From: Gavia stellata
Taxonomy: Eukaryota > Chordata > Aves > Gaviiformes > Gaviidae
Length of the DNA: 64,000 nt
Direction: 5' to 3'
Assembly: GCF_030936135.1 (NCBI RefSeq)
Contig: NC_082600.1
Span: 5,580,001 to 5,644,000 of the forward strand
This document shows, piece by piece, positions 51,871-61,800 of this stretch (position 1 is its first letter; each line of letters begins with the position of its first letter). The notes under the pieces are model-generated. The model was not told the DNA's origin. It saw nothing but the letters and a program-made list of their open reading frames with translations, and did no database searches. The position numbers and the translations under genes were made by a program.

Positions 51871-52629
51871 AGGCAGCGATCCGCGGCCGGGCGCGCAGGC
51901 TGCGGCTCTGCCCTTGGCCGCGCTGCGGGGGGACGCGGGCGGCCGGGGCTGGGGGGGGCTTCGCGGAGCAGCGCGGAGAGGCTCCCGCGGAGGCGGGGGG
52001 GAAGGTGCCGAGATAGAAAAGGGAATTTGTTTTGTTTTGCAAACGAGAGCTCGGTTCCCTGCCCGCACCGCGCTCCGCCGCATTTCTTAAATTTTTTTTA
52101 ATTCTAATTTATTCCCCCCCCCCCCGGAGGGGGAGTTGGGGTTGTTTTTTACCAAATCGGGAATTTTCCCCCGTTCGAAGGCGGTGGAGACGGACCCGCC
52201 ACGGCTCTGCTCTCTGCGCAGCCTCCCGCGCTTCGCCCCCCGAACCTGCGCGCAAGCTCCGCGGCCGCCGGCTCCTCTCCGGCGCGGGCAAACGAAAGGG
52301 CCGGCGGGGAGCGATGGAGCCGCGCTCGGCGGGCAGCGACCTCCGCCGCGGAGCCGTTTGACCCAGCTCAGCCTCCCCACCGCCACCCGCTCGCATTTTT
52401 TAACTGCTATTTTTAAAAAAAAACCCCACAAGCTGGAGTTGCATCTTTTCCAAAGAAATAAATAATAAAGCTCAACTTCTCGGAGGAGCCGAAATCTAAA
52501 TAAATCTCTGCAGCGAAGGAGGTTTTGAGCTCGAAAGAAACTTGTGCCGGTGCACAAGGACTTTCCCGACTTTCTCTTTGTGCGCGTTATACCCGATCGG
52601 GCCTCTTTGGGAAGCGCTTTCCCACGGCT

Positions 52630-52657
52630 TAAAATAATAATAATAATAATAATAAAG
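52630..52657. repeat. (AAT)n microsatellite
   Basis: About eight to nine tandem AAT/ATA units in the OTX2 5' intron. A simple repeat with no coding role. Confidence 0.9.
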
Positions 52658-53481
52658 GAGGTGGAAAAGAGCTCCAGCCCCCCTCCGACCTGGCCGCCCT
52701 TCTCGCCATCCATTTCACCCGCGCCGAGCCATGAAGCTCCGGCCCCAAAAAACGCCTTGAAGGTTTCTCTCTCTCTGCTATTTCCAGCCCGGTTCTCCGG
52801 CCGCCGCCGGTGCTCAAAGACACCTTGGCAAAATTACTTTGCTGAGTCTCAAAATCGCGAGGAGGAGGAAGAGGAGAAGGAAGGCGGGGGGGGACTCAGG
52901 CAGGAGCCGAGAGAGGGGAGGAATTTCTTCCCCGGTATTTCTAATTGTAAAAGTCCGCCTTGGGGCCGGGGAATAAGCAAAGGCCGAAGGATCAGGAAAA
53001 AAAAAAAAGAAATGAAATAAAAATCAGGTCCCCAACGAAAGCGCGGTGAAGAACCGCGCCTGCCCGCGGAGGAACGAGCCGGCTCCGCGCCCGCCCTCCG
53101 CCCGCCCACGGGAGACAGCCCGGCCGCGGCGGCGGGGGCACGGGCGGGCGAGGGAGGCGGCGGGCATCGCCTCCCCGCCTCTCCGATTTGGCCCTTCGGC
53201 CTTTTCATCCAGCAGCTCCCGGTCCCCGCCGAGGGCCGAGCGGCCACCGCCGCCCCCGGGGCCGCCTCCCTCCTCCGGCCGGCCCGGCCCGGCCTCCCCC
53301 GGGCAGCGCCGCATCTCCTCCGGGGAGCCGCTACCGACACCGGTGCCCCCCCCCCCCCCGCACACAGACTCTTTTAAAAAAAAAAAAAAATAATAACACA
53401 CATTTTAATTCCGCCCCCGCCGTGTTTCTGCCCTCCGAGCGATGCCCCCGAGGAAGGATGAAGCGAGCGGGGCGGACTTAC

Positions 53482-53573
53482 CTGCGAGCCTCGCCGGAGC
53501 CGCGGGCAGGGCTGGGGGGCGAGGGGTGAAACCTGCCGCCCCGGTCCTCGCCAAATTCGGGGGTCGGGCTGAG
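53482..53573 (-). other. OTX2: OTX2 upstream noncoding exon (5' UTR)
   Basis: A consensus donor CAG|GTAAGT (plus strand acttacctg, 53476-53484) marks the 3' edge at 53482. A pyrimidine-rich acceptor, GTGCTTTCTCTCCCAG, would start the exon at 53573 and give 92 bp. It would splice over a 3,490-bp intron to 49991. Human OTX2 has noncoding exons ahead of the coding ones, so this fits. Alternatively the exon could extend unspliced to a start site near 53.8-53.9 kb. Confidence 0.55.
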
Positions 53574-54060
53574 CTGGGAGAGAAAGCACAAAGCGGGAGG
53601 TTAGAGAGCTGGCCGCATGCACATGCCCACGACATACGGGGGGGGGGGGGGGGGGGGGAAGGAAAAAATGCTTGAAAAAGAAGAATAAATGGGGGAGAAA
53701 GGGGAGGGGACGGTGCAGGAGAGGGATGGAGGGATGCTGGGGGTCTGGGCTCGGTACATACAGAGCTGGCCGGTGCCGGAGCTGGTCAAGTGATTTTATT
53801 TTTAATAATAGTGGCAGGGTGCGTTGGAGCTGAGGTCTCTACCTCTCTCGGGGAGCTTTGCTGAGAAAGAGCCTCTCTGGCAACTTTTTGACGCAAACTC
53901 TCCAACCAATGGCAGGGAGAGAGTGATTGACACATCTAAGCCAGGGGGAAAATAATAAAAACACACAACAGGGGGAGGAAAAAAAAAAAAGAAAAAAGAA
54001 AAAAAAAAAAACACACACCCAGGCCGCTGCTGTACCGGGGGGACAATCAAACGAGAAATA
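53574..54060 (-). promoter_or_regulatory. OTX2: Putative OTX2 proximal promoter and first exon region
   Basis: Upstream of the noncoding exon the minus strand carries a CCAAT box in inverted form (plus strand ccaaccaatgg, about 53900-53910) and an AT-rich TATTAAAAATA stretch (about 53798-53810) that could act as a TATA-like element. There is a possible small-exon donor, CT|GTATGT, at about 53761. The region is bordered by A-rich and G-rich homopolymers (53638-53658, 53980-54012). The start site is not determined. Confidence 0.45.
53638..53658. repeat. Poly-G run near the OTX2 noncoding exon
   Basis: About 21 consecutive G on the plus strand (C on the OTX2 strand), just upstream of the predicted acceptor for the noncoding exon. 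Length is likely polymorphic or assembly-uncertain. Confidence 0.85.
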
Positions 54061-54929
54061 AGAGCCACCGAAATGACACGAGAATATACATTAAAAGAAC
54101 CTGCTCGGTTTAAAAATATACGTTACGGAGTGGAGCGTATGAAGTCATTGTATAAATTAAGGGGACGGGCAGCAGCGATGGCGTTAGCGTGTTGGCCGGG
54201 GAAGGAGAGGAAGGGGGGGGACAGCAAAAAGCTGGGGGGGGGGGTATAATAATAACAACAACAAAAGATATTAAAATATATAAGTAAATATTTGGGGAGG
54301 GGGGGACGCGGAGCCTGCCAGGAGCCCTTGGCTGAGCAGCGCGGAGCTGGGCGAGAGGAAACCCGCGGGAGCAAAGGGGAGACCCCCCCCTCTCCCCGGG
54401 ACAGAGGGGAGCGGGGTGCCAGGGTGTCCCCAGCCCCGCGTCCCCCCTACCGCACCCGCGGAGCGGTCCGCCCCCCCCCCCCCCTCCCCGTTCCGCCTCC
54501 CAGGGGCCAAATATCGCCGGGGCGAGGGGAACGGAGTCACCGGGGGGGGGAGATAAATATATTTTAATTTTTTTTTTTTTTTGAAGACACATAGGGGTGA
54601 TGGCGTGGAACGGGACCTCGGCAGCGGCATTGCCGCCTTGGAATCGCGGATAGGGACGTGCACGTATTTGAATAGAAATATTCAGCGGTGCAGCGAAGGG
54701 GTGGGGGCGCGGGGGGGCCCCGCCGCCCAGCAGAGCCCAGCCGGGAGCACCGGCAGCGGGACGCGCCTCTCGCACCTCCCGTCCCCGCTCAACTTCTCCC
54801 GGGTCAAAGAAAGCCGAAAAGAGCTTTGGCAAAAAGGCAGGAGGACGGGGAGGCGGCTGAGGTGGAGGGGGGGAGGGAGGGAGGCAGGCAGGGAGGGAGG
54901 GCGAGCTCGCACACTTTCCTCACTTCTGA

Positions 54930-55035
54930 CAATGGGGGGAAAAAATGCGGCCGCTCGATCATTTTAATGGGGTGACCTATGTTAATGAAGTTATTAGCAA
55001 TTAATTCGCCTCGTTCTGGCTCTCCCTGAGCCCGG
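54930..55035. promoter_or_regulatory. Candidate 5' conserved element
   Basis: An AT-rich island in GC-rich flank about 1 kb upstream of the promoter. It contains TTTTAATGGGGTGACC, GTTAATGAAG, GTTATTAG and CAATTAATTCG in direct succession (54961-55008). GGGTGACC resembles a nuclear-receptor half-site. The high density of sites and absence of simple repeat suggest constraint, but no alignment is available. Confidence 0.4.
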
Positions 55036-55704
55036 GTTGCCCGCGATCCGATGGGCTTGTCCTTGGACTTTAGCTCAGTCCCCGGCGCAGCCGGTTTGCG
55101 GGAGCGGGTTTGGGATGCTGGGCTGGGTGCTCGGGTGCTCCGGCTTGGTGGGCTTGGTTGGGGTCTTTTTTTGGTCTTTCCTCCCAGAGAGGAGGAGGAA
55201 GGAGGGGGCAGAAGGGAAGGAGGGAGGGGAGAGGAAATTAAACAAATAAACAGCCAAACAAACAGCCGCAGCCCTGCCCGCCGCAGCCGCTCCCACTTCG
55301 GCCGCTTGGTTTTTTTGGGGGGACACTTCGTGGAAAGTTGGTAGCCGGGGTACCCCCGACCGGCACCCCCCCACCCGCCCTCCTGCACTCCTTGGAGTTG
55401 TGTTTTGGTGGGTTCCCCCCCCCCCCTTCCAGAGCCGTCAGACTTTTTTGGGGGGGGACTTTCGGGCGTTTTGGTTGGTTGGGGTTTTTATTGGGGGGTG
55501 GCAAGGGGTGGCTGCAGCCCCCCATCCCTTTGCAGCATCCCCCCCCCAACCCTTGCACGGAGATCCACGCCGGACAAATCCTTCCCTCTCACCTCCCCGC
55601 GTGTCGGCACGGCCACGCCAGCCCTCAGCCTCTCCTGCAGCAGAGCACCGGGAATAAATATCCCGATTGAACCCTTCCCCACCCCCCCTCCGCCTTTGCC
55701 ATCG

Positions 55705-55835
55705 CCTCCCGCCCCCACATATTATTTAATAACCTTAATCCACCTTGGAAGAATGAGAGAGATAATTCGTTCCCGTGTATCCTGACCAGGAGGGTATTTT
55801 CGAAATCGATTAAAAATAAAAGGGTAAATAAATAA
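55705..55835. promoter_or_regulatory. Candidate 5' element with an OTX-type TAATCC site
   Basis: Contains TTATTTAATAACC, CTTAATCCACC (TAATCC at 55736-55741), GATAATTCG and ATCGATTAAAA over about 100 bases. The TAATCC core fits OTX/bicoid-class binding. Flanks are G/C homopolymers, so the island stands out. Confidence 0.35.
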
Positions 55836-56079
55836 ATTAAAAAAAAAAGGCAAGAAAGGGGCGTTCGGGGGCTGGAGGAAGCCGGTGGCTGAGGAGGGCT
55901 GAGCAAGGCAGCGAAATAAAATCCCGTGCCGGGAGCAAGGAGCCGGCGAGGCGGCTGGGGACGCGCAACTCCCGCAGCCCCTCCGCGCTGCCGGCCCTGC
56001 CCGGGCTGCGCGGCCGCGGGGCCACCCCGGCCTCGCCCTCTGCCCCCCCCCAGCCTGGGGAGCTGGGGAGAATTCCCCC

Positions 56080-56340
56080 GGCCAATAAAACAAGTGGCAG
56101 AGCTGGACAGTGGTACTTAAATAAACAAGGGTCTCTTTAAAATTCTCATCCACTTCAGATGTCTAAAGTAAGATTGTGATGATTTTGTCACGGTTTGGTA
56201 AATTTACCCCTTTAAGAGGCTTTCATAAATCCCAGAACACACCTTCAGCCAGATTTGAATATAGATTTAGGTTTTAAAACCCCGAAGCTGGGAACACCGC
56301 TTTATCAAAGAGAATTTCCCTTTAGCTTAGCGATGTGTCG
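56080..56340. promoter_or_regulatory. Candidate 5' element, AT-rich, repeat-free
   Basis: About 260 bases of mixed-composition sequence starting with GGCCAATAAAACAAGTGG and including TTAAATAAACAAGGG (forkhead-like), GATTGTGATGATTTTGTC and repeated TTTAAGAGG/CTTTAAAA. It lies about 2.2 kb upstream of the promoter. It lacks homopolymers seen on both sides. The regulatory role is inferred. Confidence 0.35.
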
Positions 56341-56837
56341 GAATGGCTCTTGCAAAGATTGGATCGGAGAGGGGAAAAAGGGGGAACCTGCTTTCCTGGA
56401 GCAATCCTGCACACGCGTTGCAGCTGCCTCTGCCTTCAGCCTTCTGCAGCTCGGAGAAAAGTTGCAAAAAAAAAAAAAAAAAAAAGAATTATTGCAGCTG
56501 TAGGAAGTTGGGGCTTTTAAAAATTTTTTTAATTTTTTTTTTCAAACTTTCCAATCTCTTCTGGTCCGTTTGGAAAGCGTTTCAGAGCAGGTACGGTCCC
56601 AGAGAGCCAGACTAGCTGGGGCTGGCGGGGAGTGAGTGGAGATGGGGGATTTTCTGCCCTCTAAGAACTTTGTGCTCAAAGAACCCAAATCTGCTTCTGG
56701 GATGAAAAGAAACTGTAACTTCTGCTTCTCAGTAAGTTCTCCAACTTTCCGATGCCAATCGTGTTCCAGAGCCATTTTCTCTCTCTCCATAGCTGTGTTT
56801 CTTCTCTTCTCTTTCTCCCTCTTTACTTCTCCTCCCT

Positions 56838-56880
56838 CTGATTTAATTTCAGATTTAATTTCCGATTTAATTTCCGACTC
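56838..56880. repeat. Short tandem repeat, 12-bp unit GATTTAATTTC(C/A)
   Basis: Three to three-and-a-half tandem copies ending in CCGACTC. Each unit carries TTTAAT/ATTAAA, so it may also form a small homeodomain-site array. Confidence 0.8.
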
Positions 56881-57859
56881 TTCTTACTAACGCGACCGTT
56901 TCGCGAGTGGGTTTATCGCCGCGTGTATCACTCACTAAGGTGGATGGCGCTGAGCCGCTGCCCTTGTATATTATGACCAAAGGGGAAAAAAAAATATATA
57001 TATATATCATTTATTCAGGTCGGGTGAAAGGTAAGGAAGGGAACAACCCCCCCAGATAACCGATTTATTATTTGTCAGCTCTGTATCTCTGATCGGCTCG
57101 GGAAAGCGATGCATGCTACCCACTTTTAAGCTTTTCCCTCATCGGATTTGTGTCTAGTTAAAATATTCCAGACTTTCCTTGAAGTTTATCTGCAATTCAA
57201 TTGCGGGTTGGGGGGTGTGTGTGTGTGTTTCGGGTTGTTTTCTTTTAGTTCGACACCCCCCCAAAAAAAAAAAAAAAAATCTCCCTTTTGGGGGTGCAAA
57301 GCCAGAAGCGTTGGTAAAGCTGGGTCACTTCGAGAAAGGGTCGGATTCGTTTTAAAATGCCGGAATGCTATATAAAAAAAAAATCCCCCTCCTTTTCCAA
57401 GCGTCTGGGAGAGGGGTGGCAGAGCCGCCACCTCCTTTGGGAAAAAAATAATAATAATAAAAAATATATATATTAAGGCAGCATCTTTGCCTAGATGAAA
57501 CCAAGTTTTATAATTGGGATGGAGGGACCCGGGGGGGCTGAGGAGGGGAGGGTGGAGGCATTTTGGGGCGATGTGCGATTTGCCCAGCTCGTTTCGGAGC
57601 CGGACAAGTCCTAAAAACGAGAGAGAGAAAGTGAGGTCAGGGCTTGCACCTGAGGGAAGGTCTTACGTGCACCGGGGGGAGATCGTGTCCCCCCCCGCAA
57701 AAAAAAAAAAAAAAAGCGCCTTAAATAGAGAAATAAATCAACAGCGTTAAATAATAATAATAAAAAAGTCTTTGGGGGAGGCTGTGCGGGGGGGATTCAC
57801 GCGTGGGGGCCGTGCGGGAGGCTGGGGCAGGGGTGCGTGTCTGTGAGTCCGTCTGGGTG

Positions 57860-58020
57860 TCGGTGAAAAGCGCTAATACTGCCGGTTTACGTAATTTTTT
57901 CTCTCCAGGCCATGAAGTTACCTTGATGAGCAGCTTTCTGCAGCAATCAGATTATAGCTCCCAACCCAGATATTAAAATAACGCTCACAGTCCCGCGTCT
58001 CGCGTGTTGGCAAACTTGGG
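57860..58020. promoter_or_regulatory. Candidate 5' element around 57.9 kb
   Basis: A 160-base stretch with GCTAATACTG, TTTACGTAATTTT, TTACCTTGATGAGC, CAATCAGATTATAGC and ATATTAAAATAACG, bounded by G-rich low-complexity DNA. AGATTA and GATGAG-type cores suggest homeodomain input. Motif evidence only. Confidence 0.3.
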
Positions 58021-58999
58021 GGAAATGAAGGGCTCGGGGGGAGGGGGGGAGGGAGAGAAAGAGCCAGAAAAGGGGTTTTGTAAGAAAGAAGAAAAGAAAA
58101 CCGCAGAGAAGCTTTAAACTAGTCTTTCGTTTGTAACCTTTTACAACCTTTATTTCCCGTATATGAAAAGCTCCTTTTATTGAGACCCAGAAAGAACTTC
58201 CCCCCCCCCCCGCCCCCCACCTTTGGATTTTTAATTAGAGCCCATCAATTGCAGCCATATATATAGGAATCGATATAAAGTAATCCGTGGAGATGGGCTA
58301 AGGTTTTAATCGAAAATCTTCTTTGCCATTCTTTGCAGATCTTCTTTAGCCGCTGGCTGGTGGAGAAACAAATGTTCATTAAAAAAATACCCCCCGAAAC
58401 CCCCAAAGCAGCCCCCCCCCCCCCCCCCCCCAAGCCACAATGCAGAAAGCTTGCAAAAAAATCAGAAACCAACTGTTGTTACCAGGCGGATAAGAAATTA
58501 CTCTTATCCTTAACTTCATTCTCCCTTGCGGGCGGTTCTTTTTCGGCTTGGAAACTTTAAAAGTAGCTCCGAAGACGACAGCTGATTTTTTTCCTTCTTA
58601 ATTCGGGTGTGGGCAATGGTGTTTGCCGGGTAGGGGGTGGGGTGGGTGTCTGGCTTGGGCGTCCGCCGGTGTCCGTCTGTCCGGTAACAAAGATCCCACA
58701 AGTACAAGACCCAGACACCCTCCTCTTGCAGCTTCCCAGGCTCACAAATATAGCACTTTTTTTTTTTTTTTTTACGTAGTGTTTGGGGGTTTTTTTTTCC
58801 CCATCTCTTTTCTTTCTTTTTTTTTTTTTAAGTGTTTTACATTATGTAAAATTTAACTCTTTGCTTTCACGCGATGGAATATTTCTTTTCCAATGTAAAA
58901 AAAAAAAAAAAAGAAAGAAGGAAAAATCCCCACTCCCCCAAAGCTCCCCCAACCTTCCTCCTTTCTAAAGAACCAGGGCTGCTTTTCTCCAGAGGAAGG

Positions 59000-59720
59000 A
59001 GGGGAGTGGAAGCTAAATATGAAACAATGCAGGCAGCTTCGGGTTTATTTTGGTAAATTAATTGTGAGACTATTCTGGCTCCTGTGTGTTTCTGCATGAT
59101 TAAACTGTGCTATTTGTTCCCCAAAGCTGCACATTAGCAGAAAGTGCAAGTCTATTTTAAAGCATCATCCTCAGGTTTAATGTAAGCAAACTAGGCTGAG
59201 TGAAAAGTTTACCCGAGTAATTGCAGCTAAGAGTCGTCCGTAGTTGTTTTAATCATTATTTTCTATCTGATAAGTGCGTTTTAAAGAATGGACCCTGCAT
59301 TTTTTTAATCTGAAGGAAGCGAATCTGACCGTATTTGTACCCCAACCTCGCGTCTTAGCTGTATGAAATTTCAATTTATTTAAAAGCCTGGTATTTAATA
59401 CACTACTCGGGCCACATTTAGTTTAGACAAACCCCCTCTTGTACTTTCTCCGTAATCACGCCTAATGAAAACGTGGGATTTTCCCATTATTTAAAAAAAA
59501 AAAAAAAGTGAAAATATAATGCATCTTCATTAGGAAAATTGACTGCTGCGCTCAAGACAGTTCTTAATTGAAAAGGCAACCTATTTTAATGGTGTGGTTG
59601 AGGAGAAGATTACATACTTTATCCAAACACAAAGACAATTAATAATGAGGAGCAGGCTGCTGCCATTAACTCTAATGCAGTTACATCAATGTCAATGGAA
59701 GTGCTCGTACCTGAGAGGCG
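59000..59720. promoter_or_regulatory. Strong candidate conserved noncoding element, about 5.5 kb upstream
   Basis: A 700-base AT-rich, CpG-poor valley between GC-rich blocks. It contains GGTAAATTAATTGTG, GCATGATTAAACTG, GAGTAATTGCAGC, TTTTAATCATTATTTTC, GTAATCACGCCTAATG, TTCATTAGG, TTCTTAATTG, CACAAAGACAATTAATAATG (SOX-type next to homeodomain) and CATTAACTCTAATGC. Apart from one short A run (59492-59506) it has no simple repeat. Length, composition and site density are what one expects of a developmental enhancer. Unaligned, so conservation is inferred. Confidence 0.45.
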
Positions 59721-59850
59721 ATGGGGGCTGCGCCCCGCGGCCCCTCCGCCCTGCCCGGCCGCGGCTCGTCCCCTGCTCCGGCCGCAGCAGCACCCGCCGG
59801 CTCCAGCGAGCAAACCCCGCAGCACCGTCCCCGTGCCCCCCCCCCCCCGT
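59711..59850 (-). other. Possible alternative upstream OTX2 first exon (donor-based)
   Basis: On the minus strand a donor CTCAG|GTACGA (GT at 59710-59709) follows a GC-rich stretch reaching back to about 59850. Mouse Otx2 is known to have alternative upstream promoters and first exons, so this could be a bird equivalent. The donor alone is weak evidence and the 5' edge is a guess. Confidence 0.2.
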
Positions 59851-60479
59851 TTCGTAGTAGTACTATGACTATTATTTTTCTATTCTTCTTTTTTCACGGC
59901 GGCACAACCCCAAGGAGTTGCGCAGGTCGGGCTCGCCCCCGCCGCCCGCTTTAAAGGGACTTTTTAAGAGCTGCCTAATTCAGGATATTTAAGAGCATGA
60001 CAATGCGGAGCGGTGGTAGCGGTTAAGCTGCAGTTTGCAAACGAATCCGTGCCCCACAGCCAAGGGAAAAGTCCTTCCCCCCCCTCCCCTTTCCAAGCGC
60101 CAGCGCTCGCCTTCGCTCAAGGCATTTCTTTGGGCTTAAAAAAAAAATAAAATAATTAAACTTTCATTTGCTCGCGTTGCTGATAAGGTGTATTTATGCC
60201 GAGGGTTGAGGGTTTGCTCTGTATTATTATTTTTTTTCCTTTCGTTCCCGAGGAGGGGCCGCTGGGTAAAGCCCCCTTCACCCGCAGCCGGGCGGTGTTT
60301 CCGCGGCTGCGGAGCGGTGCCGGGCGGTGCGCGTTCTTCACCGAGTTAAACAAAGTCCTGCTCAACCCCCCTCCCTGGGAAGCGAAGCTGGTTTGATAAT
60401 TACCAATAAAATAATGAAAGCAGAGCAGCGCAAATTCGCCCTCCAAAAAAAAAAAACCCCAAACCCCGATAATCACACA

Positions 60480-61130
60480 CCCCCCCCCGCAAACCGCTTT
60501 CCCCCACCCGTTCGGGCAACTTTCCCGCAGATCTCTGCCCTGCCCCGGGGCGGGGGGGGGGGGGCACCCCCGAGCCTGGAAAAGCAGAGCCGGTAACCCG
60601 GGGGGGTCCCGGCTGGGTTTATTTTTGGGGGGAGCGGGGGAAGGTTTCCCAGCGGGGGTCCCGCATCGCCGCCCGGCCGGGGCGGGGGGTCCGGCTCAGC
60701 CGCTTCCTGGGGGTGAAAACGGGGGGTTTGGGGGGTGTTTTGTGCCCGCGGTCCCGCCCGGGGCTGGCACCGGGAGACAATGCGGCCGCTCGCTGCCCGG
60801 CGGGGCGGGCTCCCGCGCCCCCTCCCCGGCGGCTGGCAGCACCCCGGCGGCCCCCGGGCCCGCCCGGGCCTAATCCCGGTTCTTCCCCCTCCGGCGGCTT
60901 TTAATCTCCGCTCGCGGGGAGGAGAAGGAAGGAGCGGGGCGGGGGGGGCGGCCCCGCACCGGTGCCCAGCGGCGCGGTCTGCCCGCCCCAGGCTCGGCCC
61001 CCCCGGCGGCCGCCCCGCCCCGCCCCGCAGCTGCCGCCCCCCGGGGAGGGGAGGGGGGTCGGGCGGCCTCGCAGCGGGCCCGGCGGGTCCCCGGGAGGGC
61101 GGGTGGATGGATGGAGAGTGCCCGGCCTCC
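60480..61130. other. CpG-rich block in the OTX2 5' flank
   Basis: Very GC-rich with long G and C runs (60548-60563, 60937-60950). Frames on both strands exceed 100 codons because of composition. No exon was recognised. It could be a secondary CpG island or an upstream promoter. Confidence 0.5.
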
Positions 61131-61800
61131 CTCACGGACGGACAGACGGACAGGGCTGTGCCCAGCATCCCCTCACGGACCCACATGGCAGTGTGGGGTG
61201 CCCTCCCAGACAGACAGACGTGAGGGTGTCCAGCCTCCCCTCCCAGACAGACAGACATGAGGGTGTCCTGCCTCCCCTCCCAGACAGACAGACATGACAG
61301 TAGGATGGGCAGAGCAGTGCCCATCCATCTCTCCCAGACAGACAGACATGAGGGTGTCCAGCCTCCCCTCCCAGACAGATAGACACAGTGGTTGGATGGG
61401 CAGAGCAGTGCCCATCCATCTCTCCCAGACAGACAGACAGACAGACACGGTGGTTGGATGGGCAGAGCAGTGCCCATCCATCTCTCTCAGACAGACAGAC
61501 ATGAGGGTGTCCAGCCTCCCCTCCCAGACGGACAGACATGACAGTAGGATGGGCAGAGCAGTGCCCATCCATAACTCTCAGACAGACAGACAGACACGGT
61601 GGTTGGATGGGCAGAGCAGTGCCCATCCGTCTCTCCCAGACAGACAGACGGACAGACAGCTGTGGCCCACCAGCCCACGCAGAAGAGACCTGCTCAGGCT
61701 GGGTCCATCCTGGTGAGCAGAGCCGGGGGCAGCGCAGGTGGGCCCAGGCTAATCCCCGGGCAGACAGACAGACAGACAGACAGGGCCGTGCCCCGCTCGC
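61128..61800. repeat. Minisatellite with CAGA tracts and recurrent 24-nt hairpins
   Basis: Irregular tandem units combine CCCAGACAGACAGACA, a GAGGGTGTCCAGCCTCCCCT segment and a hairpin, GGATGGGCA-gagcag-TGCCCATCC. The hairpin occurs five times (61303-61326, 61394-61417, 61456-61479, 61547-61570, 61605-61628). Minus-strand frames up to 334 codons rich in CLSVWE-type repeats derive from the array and are not genes. Confidence 0.93.

Larger units (their letters stand above)
55840..58990. other. OTX2 5' flank, homopolymer-rich, no gene recognised
   Basis: Alternates between candidate elements (listed separately) and simple runs: A runs at 56466-56484, 57263-57279, 57701-57715 and 58899-58914, C runs at 58200-58215 and 58415-58432, and T runs at 58757-58773. 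A 12-bp unit (GATTTAATTTCC type) repeats three times at 56838-56880. No exon is supported. Confidence 0.5.
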
